Below, in pieces: positions 26,267 to 34,356 of a stretch of DNA of 50,425 bases. This stretch comes from Magnetovibrio sp. PR-2 (GTDB lineage Bacteria > Pseudomonadota > Alphaproteobacteria > Rhodospirillales > Magnetovibrionaceae), in contig NZ_JBAHUR010000017.1 of assembly GCF_036689815.1 (NCBI RefSeq), positions 1 to 50,425 of the forward strand, written 5' to 3'. Both the position numbers and the translations under genes were made by a program. The number at the start of each line of letters is the position of its first letter. The stretch's first letter is position 1. The notes beneath the pieces are model-generated. The model worked only from the letters and a program-made list of their open reading frames with translations, made no database searches and was not told where the DNA came from.

Positions 26267-26412
26267 GCTTTAAACTCTGCTTCCTGGGCTTCCCCCACCG
26301 AACACAACATTTCTTTGTGGCACCCAACGCCGCAAATCTATAAATATTGTCTCAGAACTTGACCTCCCCCAGGTTTCCCCACGTGACCGAAATAGGTGAA
26401 AAGACAGCAATC

Positions 26413-28044
26413 ATGAGCGACGTATCCAAAAACGAACTGTTCGATTTCGGCGAAGACACCACCGAATACCGCAAACTCACATCCGACTTCGTCAAAACCC
26501 ACGACGTCGCCGGGCGCACCATTTTGGAAATCGAACCTGAAGGGCTGGAGCTTTTGGCCGCAACCGCGCTGCGCGACACGTCGCACCTGTTGCGCTCCGC
26601 CCACTTGCAACAGCTCGCCAACATTTTGGAAGACGACGAAGCGTCCGGTAACGACCAGTTCGTCGCTATGGAGCTTTTGAAAAACGCCAACATCGCCGCC
26701 GGCGGCGTGCTGCCCATGTGCCAAGACACGGGCACCGCCATCATCATGGGCAAAAAGGGCGAAAACGTCTGGACCAACGGCGCGGACACGGACGCGCTTT
26801 CCAAAGGCGTGCAAAAAGCTTACGACGACAACAACCTGCGCTACAGCCAAATGGCGCCGCTGTCCATGTTCGAAGAAAAAGGCACCGGCACCAACCTGCC
26901 CGCGCAAATCGACATTGGGGCAGTGGACGGCAGCGCTTATAAATTCATGTTCATGGCCAAGGGTGGCGGCTCGGCCAACAAGACCTTCTTGCACCAACAA
27001 ACCGCGGCCTTGTTGAACGAAGCCTCAATGGAAAAATTCCTGCGCGAAGAGATCGCGAAGCTCGGCACCGCTGCGTGCCCGCCCTATCACTTGGCGGTGG
27101 TCATCGGCGGTTTGTCGGCAGAGCTGAACTTAAAAACCGTGAAGCTCGCGTCCACCAAGTATCTCGACGGCCTGCCCACCGAAGGCAATGAATTCGGCCA
27201 AGCCTATCGCGATCTGGAGTGGGAAGACAAAATCCACAAAATGACGCAAAACCTCGGCATCGGCGCACAGTTCGGCGGCAAGTACTTCTGCCACGACGTG
27301 CGTGTGATCCGCTTGCCGCGCCACGGCGCTTCGTGTCCGGTGGGCATCGGCGTGTCGTGCTCAGCCGACCGTCAGATCAAAGGCAAAATCACCACCGACG
27401 GTATTTTCTTGGAACAGCTGGAAACCGATCCGGCCAAGTTCCTGCCCGAAGCCAGCACCGAACAACTGTCCGACGAAGTGGTCAGCATCGATTTGAACCA
27501 GCCCATGGACGCCATCCGTGCGGAACTGTCCAAGCACCCCATCAAAACCCGCGTGAACTTGACGGGGTCTCTGATCGTGGGCCGCGACTTAGCGCATGCG
27601 AAGTTGAAAGAACGCCTGGACGCCGGTGAGCCCCTGCCCGACTACATCAAAAATCACCCGGTCTATTACGCAGGTCCTGCAAAAACGCCGAAAGGCTACG
27701 CATCTGGATCCTTCGGGCCCACCACGGCGGGACGCATGGACAGCTACGTCGATCAGTTCCAAGCCGCAGGCGGTTCCATGGTCATGGTCGCCAAAGGCAA
27801 CCGATCTCAACAAGTCACGGACGCGTGTAAGAAGCACGGCGGGTTCTATTTAGGCTCCATCGGCGGTGCAGCGGCCAACTTGGCGGAAAAAGCCATCAAG
27901 AAGGTTGAGTGCATCGAGTATGAAGAGCTCGGCATGGAAGCCATCTGGAAAATCGACGTGGTCGACTTCCCCGCCTTCATCATCGTCGATGACAAGGGCA
28001 ACGACTTCTTCGAAGACATAAAAAAAAATACGGTCACGACGTAG
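26413..28044 (+). CDS. fumA: class I (iron-sulfur) fumarate hydratase
   Basis: Reversibly hydrates fumarate to malate in the TCA cycle with a [4Fe-4S] cluster. The protein has 543 aa, with N- and C-terminal fumarase domains fused in one chain as in FumA/FumB. Cys103 (MCQDTG), Cys222 (AACPPYH) and Cys316 (VSCSAD) sit where the cluster ligands of E. coli FumA lie. The substrate region [11 protein letters not shown] and the C-terminal [15 protein letters not shown] are intact. AGGTGAAAAG precedes the start at 26413. The enzyme is oxygen- and superoxide-sensitive, which fits microaerobic or well-protected growth. Whether an oxygen-stable FumC exists cannot be told from this window. Confidence 0.96.
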   Translation: MSDVSKNELFDFGEDTTEYRKLTSDFVKTHDVAGRTILEIEPEGLELLAATALRDTSHLLRSAHLQQLANILEDDEASGNDQFVAMELLKNANIAAGGVLPMCQDTGTAIIMGKKGENVWTNGADTDALSKGVQKAYDDNNLRYSQMAPLSMFEEKGTGTNLPAQIDIGAVDGSAYKFMFMAKGGGSANKTFLHQQTAALLNEASMEKFLREEIAKLGTAACPPYHLAVVIGGLSAELNLKTVKLASTKYLDGLPTEGNEFGQAYRDLEWEDKIHKMTQNLGIGAQFGGKYFCHDVRVIRLPRHGASCPVGIGVSCSADRQIKGKITTDGIFLEQLETDPAKFLPEASTEQLSDEVVSIDLNQPMDAIRAELSKHPIKTRVNLTGSLIVGRDLAHAKLKERLDAGEPLPDYIKNHPVYYAGPAKTPKGYASGSFGPTTAGRMDSYVDQFQAAGGSMVMVAKGNRSQQVTDACKKHGGFYLGSIGGAAANLAEKAIKKVECIEYEELGMEAIWKIDVVDFPAFIIVDDKGNDFFEDIKKNTVTT

Positions 28045-28067
28045 ATAGACAGGATTCTGGTTAAGCC

Positions 28068-28721
28068 ATGTCCCTCCCCGAACTGCTCATTGACGGTCCC
28101 GACGACGCCCCTGTCACCATTGCCTTGGCGCATGGTGCGGGTGCTCCGATGGATTCTGTGTTTATGGTGGAATTCGCTGAAGGTTTGGCGGAGCGGGGCT
28201 TGCGCTGTGTGAGGTTTGAATTTCCTTACATGCACCAACGGCGCGAAGACGGCAAAAAGCGTCCGCCCAATCGCGCACCGGTCTTGTTGGAGACGTGGCG
28301 CGCGATTGTTGAACATCTGGGCCGTGACAACTTAGTCATCGGCGGCAAGTCCATGGGCGGGCGTATGGCGTCTATGTTGGCGAAAGAGCTGGAAGACGAA
28401 GGCACGCCTGTAAAGGGACTGATTTGTCTAGGCTACCCCTTCCACCCTCCGGGCAAGCCGGAAAAGGCTGCCGGGAATGATGGGGGACGCATGGCACATC
28501 TATTAGATATCAAAACGCCAACCCTGATTTTACAAGGCACGCGCGACACATTTGGCACCGCCGAACAAGTGCCAAGCTTTCCGCTCTCCAGCGCCATTGA
28601 CGTTCAATGGCTGGAAGACGGCGATCACGGCTTTAAGCCGCGCAAAAAGTCCGGCCGGACCGAGCAACAAAACTGGGGCGAGGCCATGGATGCCATGGAC
28701 GCCTTCGCCCGGAAACTCTAA
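28068..28721 (+). CDS. alpha/beta hydrolase of the KANL3/Tex30-like family
   Basis: Predicted cytoplasmic hydrolase of 217 aa. The oxyanion region is LAHGAGAPMDS (20-30). The nucleophile elbow GKSMGG carries Ser95, the acid is Asp160 (GTRDTFG) and the base is His187 (DGDHGFK), so the triad is complete. The substrate is unknown; this family is close to dienelactone hydrolases and is often annotated only as alpha/beta hydrolase. It follows the fumarase by 23 nt and precedes the LysE-type gene by 36 nt, all on the plus strand, so co-transcription is likely without an obvious metabolic link. Confidence 0.88.
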   Translation: MSLPELLIDGPDDAPVTIALAHGAGAPMDSVFMVEFAEGLAERGLRCVRFEFPYMHQRREDGKKRPPNRAPVLLETWRAIVEHLGRDNLVIGGKSMGGRMASMLAKELEDEGTPVKGLICLGYPFHPPGKPEKAAGNDGGRMAHLLDIKTPTLILQGTRDTFGTAEQVPSFPLSSAIDVQWLEDGDHGFKPRKKSGRTEQQNWGEAMDAMDAFARKL

Positions 28722-28757
28722 GCTCATCGCCAAAATTCATTCATGAGGAGAACCCCC

Positions 28758-29399
28758 ATGGCGTTCCCCGTAGACATGGCGACCTACGGCGCCTTTTTGC
28801 TGACGGCTTCGGTGATTGTTTTGACGCCAGGCCCCGACACCTTAATCATCTTGCGCTATTCGCTAAGCAGCGGACGCGACGTTGGACTTGCCACTGTTCT
28901 GGGCGTGCAGTTCGGCCTGATCGGTCACACGTTGCTGGCTATCTTTGGCATTTCGGTGATCATCGCGTCCACCCCTTGGGCGTTCAAAGCTGTGGCCTTA
29001 GGCGGTGCGGCCTACATTGGCTGGATTGGCATACAAGGCTTTCGCAAACAAGGCCTGTTGCACGTCGGTGCCACGGGCAAGCCACCCGTGAGTGCAAGAA
29101 AAGCGTTTGTAGACGCGATCTTTTGCAATCTGTTGAACCCCAAAGTCATCTTGCTGTTTTTGGCCCTGTTTCCCAACTTCGTCGACAACACCCGCGACGA
29201 CGTGCCGGTGCAGTTGATTGCCCTGTCGCTAGGTCTCATCGTCATCAACACGCTGTGGCAAGCCCCCTTGGCGTTCGCAGCCGAAGCGGTTCGGCGCTGG
29301 CTGAAAAATCAAAAGACCTATAAGCTCATCACCCACTCCACAGGCGTGTTGTTGATCGCCGTGGCCGTGTTGATGGTTTATGAGAATTTATTTTTATGA
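28758..29399 (+). CDS. LysE/RhtB-family amino-acid exporter
   Basis: Inner-membrane exporter of amino acids or their analogues, 213 aa with about six hydrophobic segments. The N-terminal signature LTPGPDTLIILRYSLSSGR and the conserved NLLNPKVILLFLALFPNFV identify the family; the exported substrate cannot be predicted. The start at 28758 was chosen because the AGGAG ribosome site lies between it and the earlier in-frame ATG at 28743. Its TGA overlaps the next gene's ATG (ATGA at 29396). Confidence 0.93.
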   Translation: MAFPVDMATYGAFLLTASVIVLTPGPDTLIILRYSLSSGRDVGLATVLGVQFGLIGHTLLAIFGISVIIASTPWAFKAVALGGAAYIGWIGIQGFRKQGLLHVGATGKPPVSARKAFVDAIFCNLLNPKVILLFLALFPNFVDNTRDDVPVQLIALSLGLIVINTLWQAPLAFAAEAVRRWLKNQKTYKLITHSTGVLLIAVAVLMVYENLFL

Positions 29400-29629
29400 T
29401 CGACGACGACTTCACCGCTCAAGACTTCCACATGCACAAACATTCCGTCTTGTTGGACGGGCACCAGACCAGCGTGTCCTTGGAAGATGCGTTTTGGCAA
29501 GGATTGGTCGCCATCGCCAAAGAGCGCGGCCAGTCCATCAACACGCTGGTGACGGAAATCGATCACGCCCGCACGACAAACTTGTCCAGCGCCATTCGCG
29601 TGTTCGTGCTGCGTCACCAAGCCCAGTAA
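29396..29629 (+). CDS. ribbon-helix-helix domain protein (RHH_4-like)
   Basis: The protein has 77 aa. HKHSVLLDGHQTSVSLEDAFWQGLVAIA is the beta strand plus first helix of a ribbon-helix-helix fold, and INTLVTEIDHARTTNLSSAIRVFVLRH follows as the second helix. Alphaproteobacteria carry many such stand-alone RHH_4 proteins; DNA binding is expected and the target unknown. It is translationally coupled to the LysE-type gene (ATGA overlap), so it may regulate that exporter or its own operon. No toxin partner is adjacent. Confidence 0.85.
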   Translation: MIDDDFTAQDFHMHKHSVLLDGHQTSVSLEDAFWQGLVAIAKERGQSINTLVTEIDHARTTNLSSAIRVFVLRHQAQ

Positions 29630-29691
29630 ATAATCACGCCGAACAGCGCCCACGTGGCGAGGGTTAAAGCCACTCCGAACTTTTTCATCAT
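29614..29691 (-). CDS. candidate 25-aa membrane peptide
   Basis: A short frame, MMKKFGVALTLATWALFGV and six further residues ending in WAW, starts 3 nt after the AsmA-like stop codon. It has two Lys at the N-terminus, then one hydrophobic segment with three Trp, as in real small inner-membrane proteins. A second ATG follows the first directly. It overlaps the 3' end of the RHH gene by 16 nt on the other strand. The ribosome site is weak (GGGGGC within the AsmA-like gene). Not proven to be translated. Confidence 0.42.
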   Translation of the reverse strand: MMKKFGVALTLATWALFGVIIYWAW

Positions 29692-29694
29692 GGC

Positions 29695-32600
29695 TTAAAG
29701 CCCCCGAAGCAAGCCTTTGAGCAAATCCTTGGCGTCGATCTTTTGGTTGTCGTTGGAAGACGAACCGCCCGACCCACTCGACCCGCTTTGCGGTGGTGGT
29801 GGGGCCAACGTACCGTCGGAATTGGGCGCCGGTGCGGGCTGGGTAGACGGCTGCTTTTGGGTGGGCAGCTTCACACCCGGCAAAGCTTTTTCAATCAAGC
29901 TTTTGAACGGATCGATTTTGCTGCCCGTTCCGCCACCCGTGGATACGGGAGCAACGGCCAGGTTCACGCCCGGCTTATCCAAATCGCCTTTGAGCGAAAA
30001 CGGAACCTCTTGACGGCCAATGCGGCCTTTGGAAATCAGGCTGGTGAGCAGGTTCGGTTCAACCGTCATGTTGCCCGACACATCAATGCCCCAGCCCGCC
30101 AAGTCCACTGTGCCCGAACCTGTACCGTTGCCCATGGCAGATTTGAGGCTGAGCTCCTTCGCCGTCGCCACGCCGTCTTGCAGATCAAACGCCATGGTCA
30201 CGTCGGCCAGACCTTTGCCGTCTTTTTTGGTGAGCGACAGTTTATTCATCGCCGCCACCAAACCGATAATCCCGGACAACGCCGAGCCCTTGCCTTGTTT
30301 TTTGGCGTCCAGTTCGCTGATGTTGAGACTGCCGTTACCGGACAGGGAACTCACCAAGTCCGCCGGGCTTAGCCCCGACGCGCTGAAGTTCAGCCCCATG
30401 GACATGGCGCCGTCGGCCAAGTTTTGCCCGGACACAGCTTTGACCGCTTGGCCCACTTGCAAGGCGTCTAGGCTGAAGTTGCTTTCCACCGTCGGCGTGC
30501 CCGAGGCCCGCACGGTGGCGGAACCGATCAACGGCCCGCCGAACAACACGCCACGCACGCGGTCGGCTTTTAAAACACCCTTGGCGACATTGGCGTGGAT
30601 GTCGGCTTTGTCCAAGCGGTAATCACCGAACTGGATGAAGTCGGATTTCAGGGTGATGTCTGCATCTAGAGTATTCAAGACGCTGAGATCGAACTTTTCA
30701 CGGGACCAGCGCTCACTCACTTGGGCCAACTGTTCATCACCGAAACTTGCAAACACGACGTTGCTGCGGGCTTGTGCGATTTTGCCGAACCGCGAACGCG
30801 GCTCACGCAGGCTTGCATTCTTTTGATCGCGGGGCATGAAACGATCCAACACCAAACCACCGGTTTGAAGATCAGCTGTGATGTTGGGCTTCAATCCGCC
30901 CGTAGCGGCAGACACATCGCCGTTGATGGCCGTTTTGCCCAGCGTGCTTTTGATGCCCTTCAAACTGTGGGTCTTGCCGTTCGTTTTCAGCTTGGCACTT
31001 AGGTCCAAAGCCCCCAGCGGGCCTTTGGGGTTGAAAGCAATGTCCAAAGCCTTCAACACGGCGGCCACATCTTTGAACTTGGTGTTCAGGGTGCCTTCGT
31101 AACCAAAGCCGATGGGCAGCACCGACGCCTGGCCTTTGGTAGCCACCGTGCCACCCAATGCGGACACACGGCTGTCAATTTTGGGTTTAAAGACCGATCC
31201 GTTCAGGGTCGTTTTAACGGCGACGGATCGCACACCTTTGGGCACGTCCGTTGCACCCAATTGCGTGGCGAACTGGGCCAAGTTTTTCACTTTGGCGTCA
31301 ACGTTAAGGTTGTTGAGCTCCGGCACACCGCCGAAGCCTGCGATTTTGCCTGTGACCTTCCCAGAAGCGCCTTGGTAACTGCCGACCGATAAGGCGCGCA
31401 GGTCCAGCGCACCGGAATAAAGGGTGCCGTCAAATAAGAAGTTTTTGAGTTTTTGGCCTTGATGGGTCAACGCATGGATGCGGAACTTTATATTGGCGTC
31501 AAAGTCGTTCAGCGCAGAAAACACGGCAAGAGCTTGCGTGATGTCTGCTGCTGGCTCCGGTTTGGTTTGTGGTGCAGGCTGTGCTTGCCCGGGAGCGGCT
31601 TCAGCTTGGGTGGTCGGTGTTGGTGCGGGCTTGTGCGCACCGCCATTCAAATAAGTGTCCAGGTTGATGGCGTCCAAGGTCAGGTCCGCGCCAAACGACA
31701 ACCGGTCGCGCACCGCCAAGGTCACGCCGCCCGACAAGGTGGACTTGTCCGCCTGAATTTTGAGATCGCTCACCACCACTTGTTTGGGATCAGCCTTGAG
31801 CTTGGAGTTGTAGCTCACCCGTTTGACCCTTCCGGCAATCTCCGGCGGCAACTTCACGCCCAACCAACTGGTGAGCGTTTGCGGATCCGACGACATCAGT
31901 TCAATATCGCCTTGGAACTGGGGCACCCCATCATTGGGGGCAACAAAGCCAAACACCGCGATCTCTGTAACGCCCGGGGCAATGGCTTGGAACAGGCTCA
32001 AGGTCAGCTCCCCATCGGCCAGCTCAGCCGACACTTGGAAATCGGAAATGATGTCACCCTTCAGCGTGATCGCGTCGATTTTCAACTGGACTTGGCCGAC
32101 CATATCTTTGGGGAAGGCGAAGGCTTTGGCAGCGGCGGCAGAGGTTTCCACCATCTTCGGCGGTGCGGGGGCGACATTGGGGGCGGCGGCTTGATTGTTT
32201 TCCTGTACCTGTTCGGTCATGGACGGGCCGGATACGTTCGCACCCGAGATCGCGTCAAGATCCACATGAGCTGATTTCAAATCCACATTAAAGTTCACAC
32301 CCTTGCCCAGGTCCGCGCGGATCGAACCGAGAATGCGCGAACTCCCCAATTGCATCTCCAGCTCAGCCAAATCTGCGCCTTCGCCGGAGGCATCCACTTG
32401 CGCTTCCAGCCCAAAGGTTTGTGACAACTGCATGGGCGCCGTACCCGGTCCCAAGATGCTGTTGAGCAACTGGGCGAGATTTTCACCGCCGCCTTGTATG
32501 GAGCCCTTAAAGTGGGGTGTGGACGCCAAGTCGAAGATTGCGCCAGAGAGCTGGATTTTGGTCCCGGCAGAGGCCTTGATTTCAGCATTGAGCGGCACGG

Positions 32601-33288
32601 TGCGCTCTTGAATGATTTGACCCACCGATGCCTCATACGCCAAAGGCACACCCCGCACCCGGGCAGAGCCCAGGGCTTCAAAAGGACCGCTCAACGATCC
32701 GGCGCGCAGGGTTGTATCGATGCCCTCAACAACTTCGCGTGTGCCAGCTTTCATGTCTGAATACACCACACGGCCACCGACGATTTCAAAGTTGTCCAGG
32801 CGGATGTCCATGTCAGAGCTTTGCGCGCTCGACGAAGGCGCTGAACCCGAAGCTTGGTTAGTGGAAGACGCGGGGGCCGAGACGCCCGGTTGCGTCGGCG
32901 GGCGCATATCCAAGTTGGATGACCCGTCTTCATATTGTTCGATAAAGACTTGTGGTGAAACCAAACGGATTTGTTCGACTTGCACTTGGCCCGACAACAA
33001 AGGGGCAAGGGCCACACGGACTTCAACCGCCTGCATATCGACCATGTGCTTAGCCTCACCCCTTGCGGCATTGGACAAGCGTACATTGTTGGCTGTCAGG
33101 GACGGTGAAGGAAAAATTCGGATTTCCAGATTGCCGTCGATGGTCAGGTCTCGCCCGGTCGCGGCACGCGCCTGGGTCGTGATTTCTTGTTTGATGGCTT
33201 GGGAATCCACAAAGCTGGGCGCAATGATGACGCCGCCGATCACCAAAGCCACCAGAACAACCACACCGATCAATACATTTTTTACCAT
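29695..33288 (-). CDS. AsmA-family envelope protein
   Basis: Very large protein of 1197 aa, anchored in the inner membrane by one N-terminal segment (residues 3-24, VLIGVVVLVALVIGGVIIAPSF). The AsmA N-terminal domain follows (GRDLTIDGNLEIRIFPSPSLTANNVRLSN), and then a long series of beta-strand repeats facing the periplasm. The late AsmA_2 part contains GNGSLNISELDAKK and a Ser/Gly/Pro-rich tail. Gln/Ala/Pro-rich linkers occur near 370 and 570. AsmA proteins are thought to bridge the membranes and move phospholipids to the outer membrane. The start at 33288 (MVKNVLIG) was chosen because the anchor begins there. Confidence 0.93.
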   Translation of the reverse strand: MVKNVLIGVVVLVALVIGGVIIAPSFVDSQAIKQEITTQARAATGRDLTIDGNLEIRIFPSPSLTANNVRLSNAARGEAKHMVDMQAVEVRVALAPLLSGQVQVEQIRLVSPQVFIEQYEDGSSNLDMRPPTQPGVSAPASSTNQASGSAPSSSAQSSDMDIRLDNFEIVGGRVVYSDMKAGTREVVEGIDTTLRAGSLSGPFEALGSARVRGVPLAYEASVGQIIQERTVPLNAEIKASAGTKIQLSGAIFDLASTPHFKGSIQGGGENLAQLLNSILGPGTAPMQLSQTFGLEAQVDASGEGADLAELEMQLGSSRILGSIRADLGKGVNFNVDLKSAHVDLDAISGANVSGPSMTEQVQENNQAAAPNVAPAPPKMVETSAAAAKAFAFPKDMVGQVQLKIDAITLKGDIISDFQVSAELADGELTLSLFQAIAPGVTEIAVFGFVAPNDGVPQFQGDIELMSSDPQTLTSWLGVKLPPEIAGRVKRVSYNSKLKADPKQVVVSDLKIQADKSTLSGGVTLAVRDRLSFGADLTLDAINLDTYLNGGAHKPAPTPTTQAEAAPGQAQPAPQTKPEPAADITQALAVFSALNDFDANIKFRIHALTHQGQKLKNFLFDGTLYSGALDLRALSVGSYQGASGKVTGKIAGFGGVPELNNLNVDAKVKNLAQFATQLGATDVPKGVRSVAVKTTLNGSVFKPKIDSRVSALGGTVATKGQASVLPIGFGYEGTLNTKFKDVAAVLKALDIAFNPKGPLGALDLSAKLKTNGKTHSLKGIKSTLGKTAINGDVSAATGGLKPNITADLQTGGLVLDRFMPRDQKNASLREPRSRFGKIAQARSNVVFASFGDEQLAQVSERWSREKFDLSVLNTLDADITLKSDFIQFGDYRLDKADIHANVAKGVLKADRVRGVLFGGPLIGSATVRASGTPTVESNFSLDALQVGQAVKAVSGQNLADGAMSMGLNFSASGLSPADLVSSLSGNGSLNISELDAKKQGKGSALSGIIGLVAAMNKLSLTKKDGKGLADVTMAFDLQDGVATAKELSLKSAMGNGTGSGTVDLAGWGIDVSGNMTVEPNLLTSLISKGRIGRQEVPFSLKGDLDKPGVNLAVAPVSTGGGTGSKIDPFKSLIEKALPGVKLPTQKQPSTQPAPAPNSDGTLAPPPPQSGSSGSGGSSSNDNQKIDAKDLLKGLLRGL

Positions 33289-33452
33289 ATCGCGATTATC
33301 CCACACTCTTTGCGGCAAACAAAGAATTGTCCCCCAAAGCCGTCACATTGCCAATGTGGAGTGTAGACACCCAAAGCCTTGAAAGGCCATCATTTTTTAA
33401 TAATGTAAAATTAGGTAAGAAATTTGACGTAAATGAGGCGTTCGGGCAAAGA

Positions 33453-33486
33453 AAAACCGCGCCCGACCCGAAGGTGGCGCGGTTTT
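33453..33486 (-). terminator. terminator of rpmJ
   Basis: AAAACCGCGCC (33453-33463) and GGCGCGGTTTT (33476-33486) form a perfect 11-bp stem, with the T-run included on the minus strand. It lies 51 nt after the rpmJ stop. Confidence 0.88.
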
Positions 33487-33536
33487 CTACAAGCTCGCCA
33501 AGGGGCAGGCTATACAGCCGCCGCCTGGTTACAGGA

Positions 33537-33662
33537 TCAGCCCTGGCGTGCTTTGAAACGCGGGTTGCGTTTGTTGATCACGTAGACGCGGCCTTTGCGG
33601 CGCACGACGACGCAGTTTTTATCGCGAGATTTCGCGGATTTAAGCGAGTTGCGAACCTTCAT
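33537..33662 (-). CDS. rpmJ: ribosomal protein L36 (bL36)
   Basis: A 41-aa protein of the large ribosomal subunit: it starts [17 protein letters not shown] and ends [10 protein letters not shown]. Only one Cys is present, so it is the zinc-free type found in alphaproteobacteria rather than the four-ligand zinc form. The ribosome site GAGGATAG lies 5 nt before the ATG. It stands alone with its own terminator, as usual in this class. A hairpin with a T-run lies directly upstream of the ribosome site (33669-33703). Confidence 0.95.
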   Translation of the reverse strand: MKVRNSLKSAKSRDKNCVVVRRKGRVYVINKRNPRFKARQG

Positions 33663-33668
33663 GGCGTC

Positions 33669-33703
33669 TATCCTCAAAAAACAAGCGGAGCCAAATAGCT
33701 CCG
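33669..33703 (-). terminator. hairpin with T-run between marR and rpmJ
   Basis: On the minus strand CGGAGC pairs with GCTCCG around TATTTG, followed by CTTGTTTTTTG. It lies 140 nt after the MarR-type gene and only about 25 nt before the rpmJ start. It could end the oplAH-marR transcript or act as an attenuator in the rpmJ leader. Confidence 0.65.
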
Positions 33704-33843
33704 TGGTGGAGCCAAAGTGCCCCTGTGGAGGCGGAAAATAGGGGCAAGTGGCTCAACTGTCAACACGTTTTCCGCCAAAAAGGCGTGATTTTCGCCACGT
33801 CCGCATTTTTCTCAAAATCCACCGATTTCCGCCGCTTTCACCC

Positions 33844-34353
33844 TTAGAGGGAGGCCGCCGCCCGCGCGGCTTGGTCATAAAGTCCCGAAAGTGTGCGCAG
33901 GCGGCTACCGACGTCTTGAAATTCCGCCTCGCTCAGCCCCAAACGCTCCAGGGATTCGAGCAGGCAAGCCTCACGCACCTCGCGGTATGTCTCACAGGCC
34001 GCCCGCCCGGTCGTGGAGGCTGTGAAAAAGCTCTCCTTGCCGCGCTTATGGCGTTCCACCAGCTCCAATTTCACCAACTTTTTCAAAGCATACGTCACCG
34101 TGTGAGTGTCTTCGATGCCCAGCACAAAACAAATGTCCGTGGCCCGCTTATCACGGTCGCGGTGGTTAACCGAATGCAACACCAAAACATCCAGATGGCT
34201 CAGTTCCGACAAGCCCGCCGCCGCCATGCAGCGCACGGTCCAGCGTTCGAACGCGCCGCTCATCACGATCAGGCCATATTCAAACTCGCTCACACCTTCT
34301 GCGCCCGGCTGGGCCAAATGGGCGGAGGAGACAATCGGGGTGTGCTTGCTCAT
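33844..34353 (-). CDS. MarR-type winged-helix regulator
   Basis: The protein has 169 aa. The central winged helix reads LSHLDVLVLHSVNHRDRDKR, ICFVLGIEDTHTVTYALKKLVK, LELVERHKRGKESFF. The flanking helices are suited to dimerisation. It follows the 5-oxoprolinase gene by 3 nt in one operon, an arrangement seen for this subgroup of predicted winged-helix proteins beside hydantoinase/oxoprolinase genes. It probably controls that operon in response to its substrate; no operator was identified. Confidence 0.88.
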   Translation of the reverse strand: MSKHTPIVSSAHLAQPGAEGVSEFEYGLIVMSGAFERWTVRCMAAAGLSELSHLDVLVLHSVNHRDRDKRATDICFVLGIEDTHTVTYALKKLVKLELVERHKRGKESFFTASTTGRAACETYREVREACLLESLERLGLSEAEFQDVGSRLRTLSGLYDQAARAAASL

Positions 34354-34356
34354 GGC

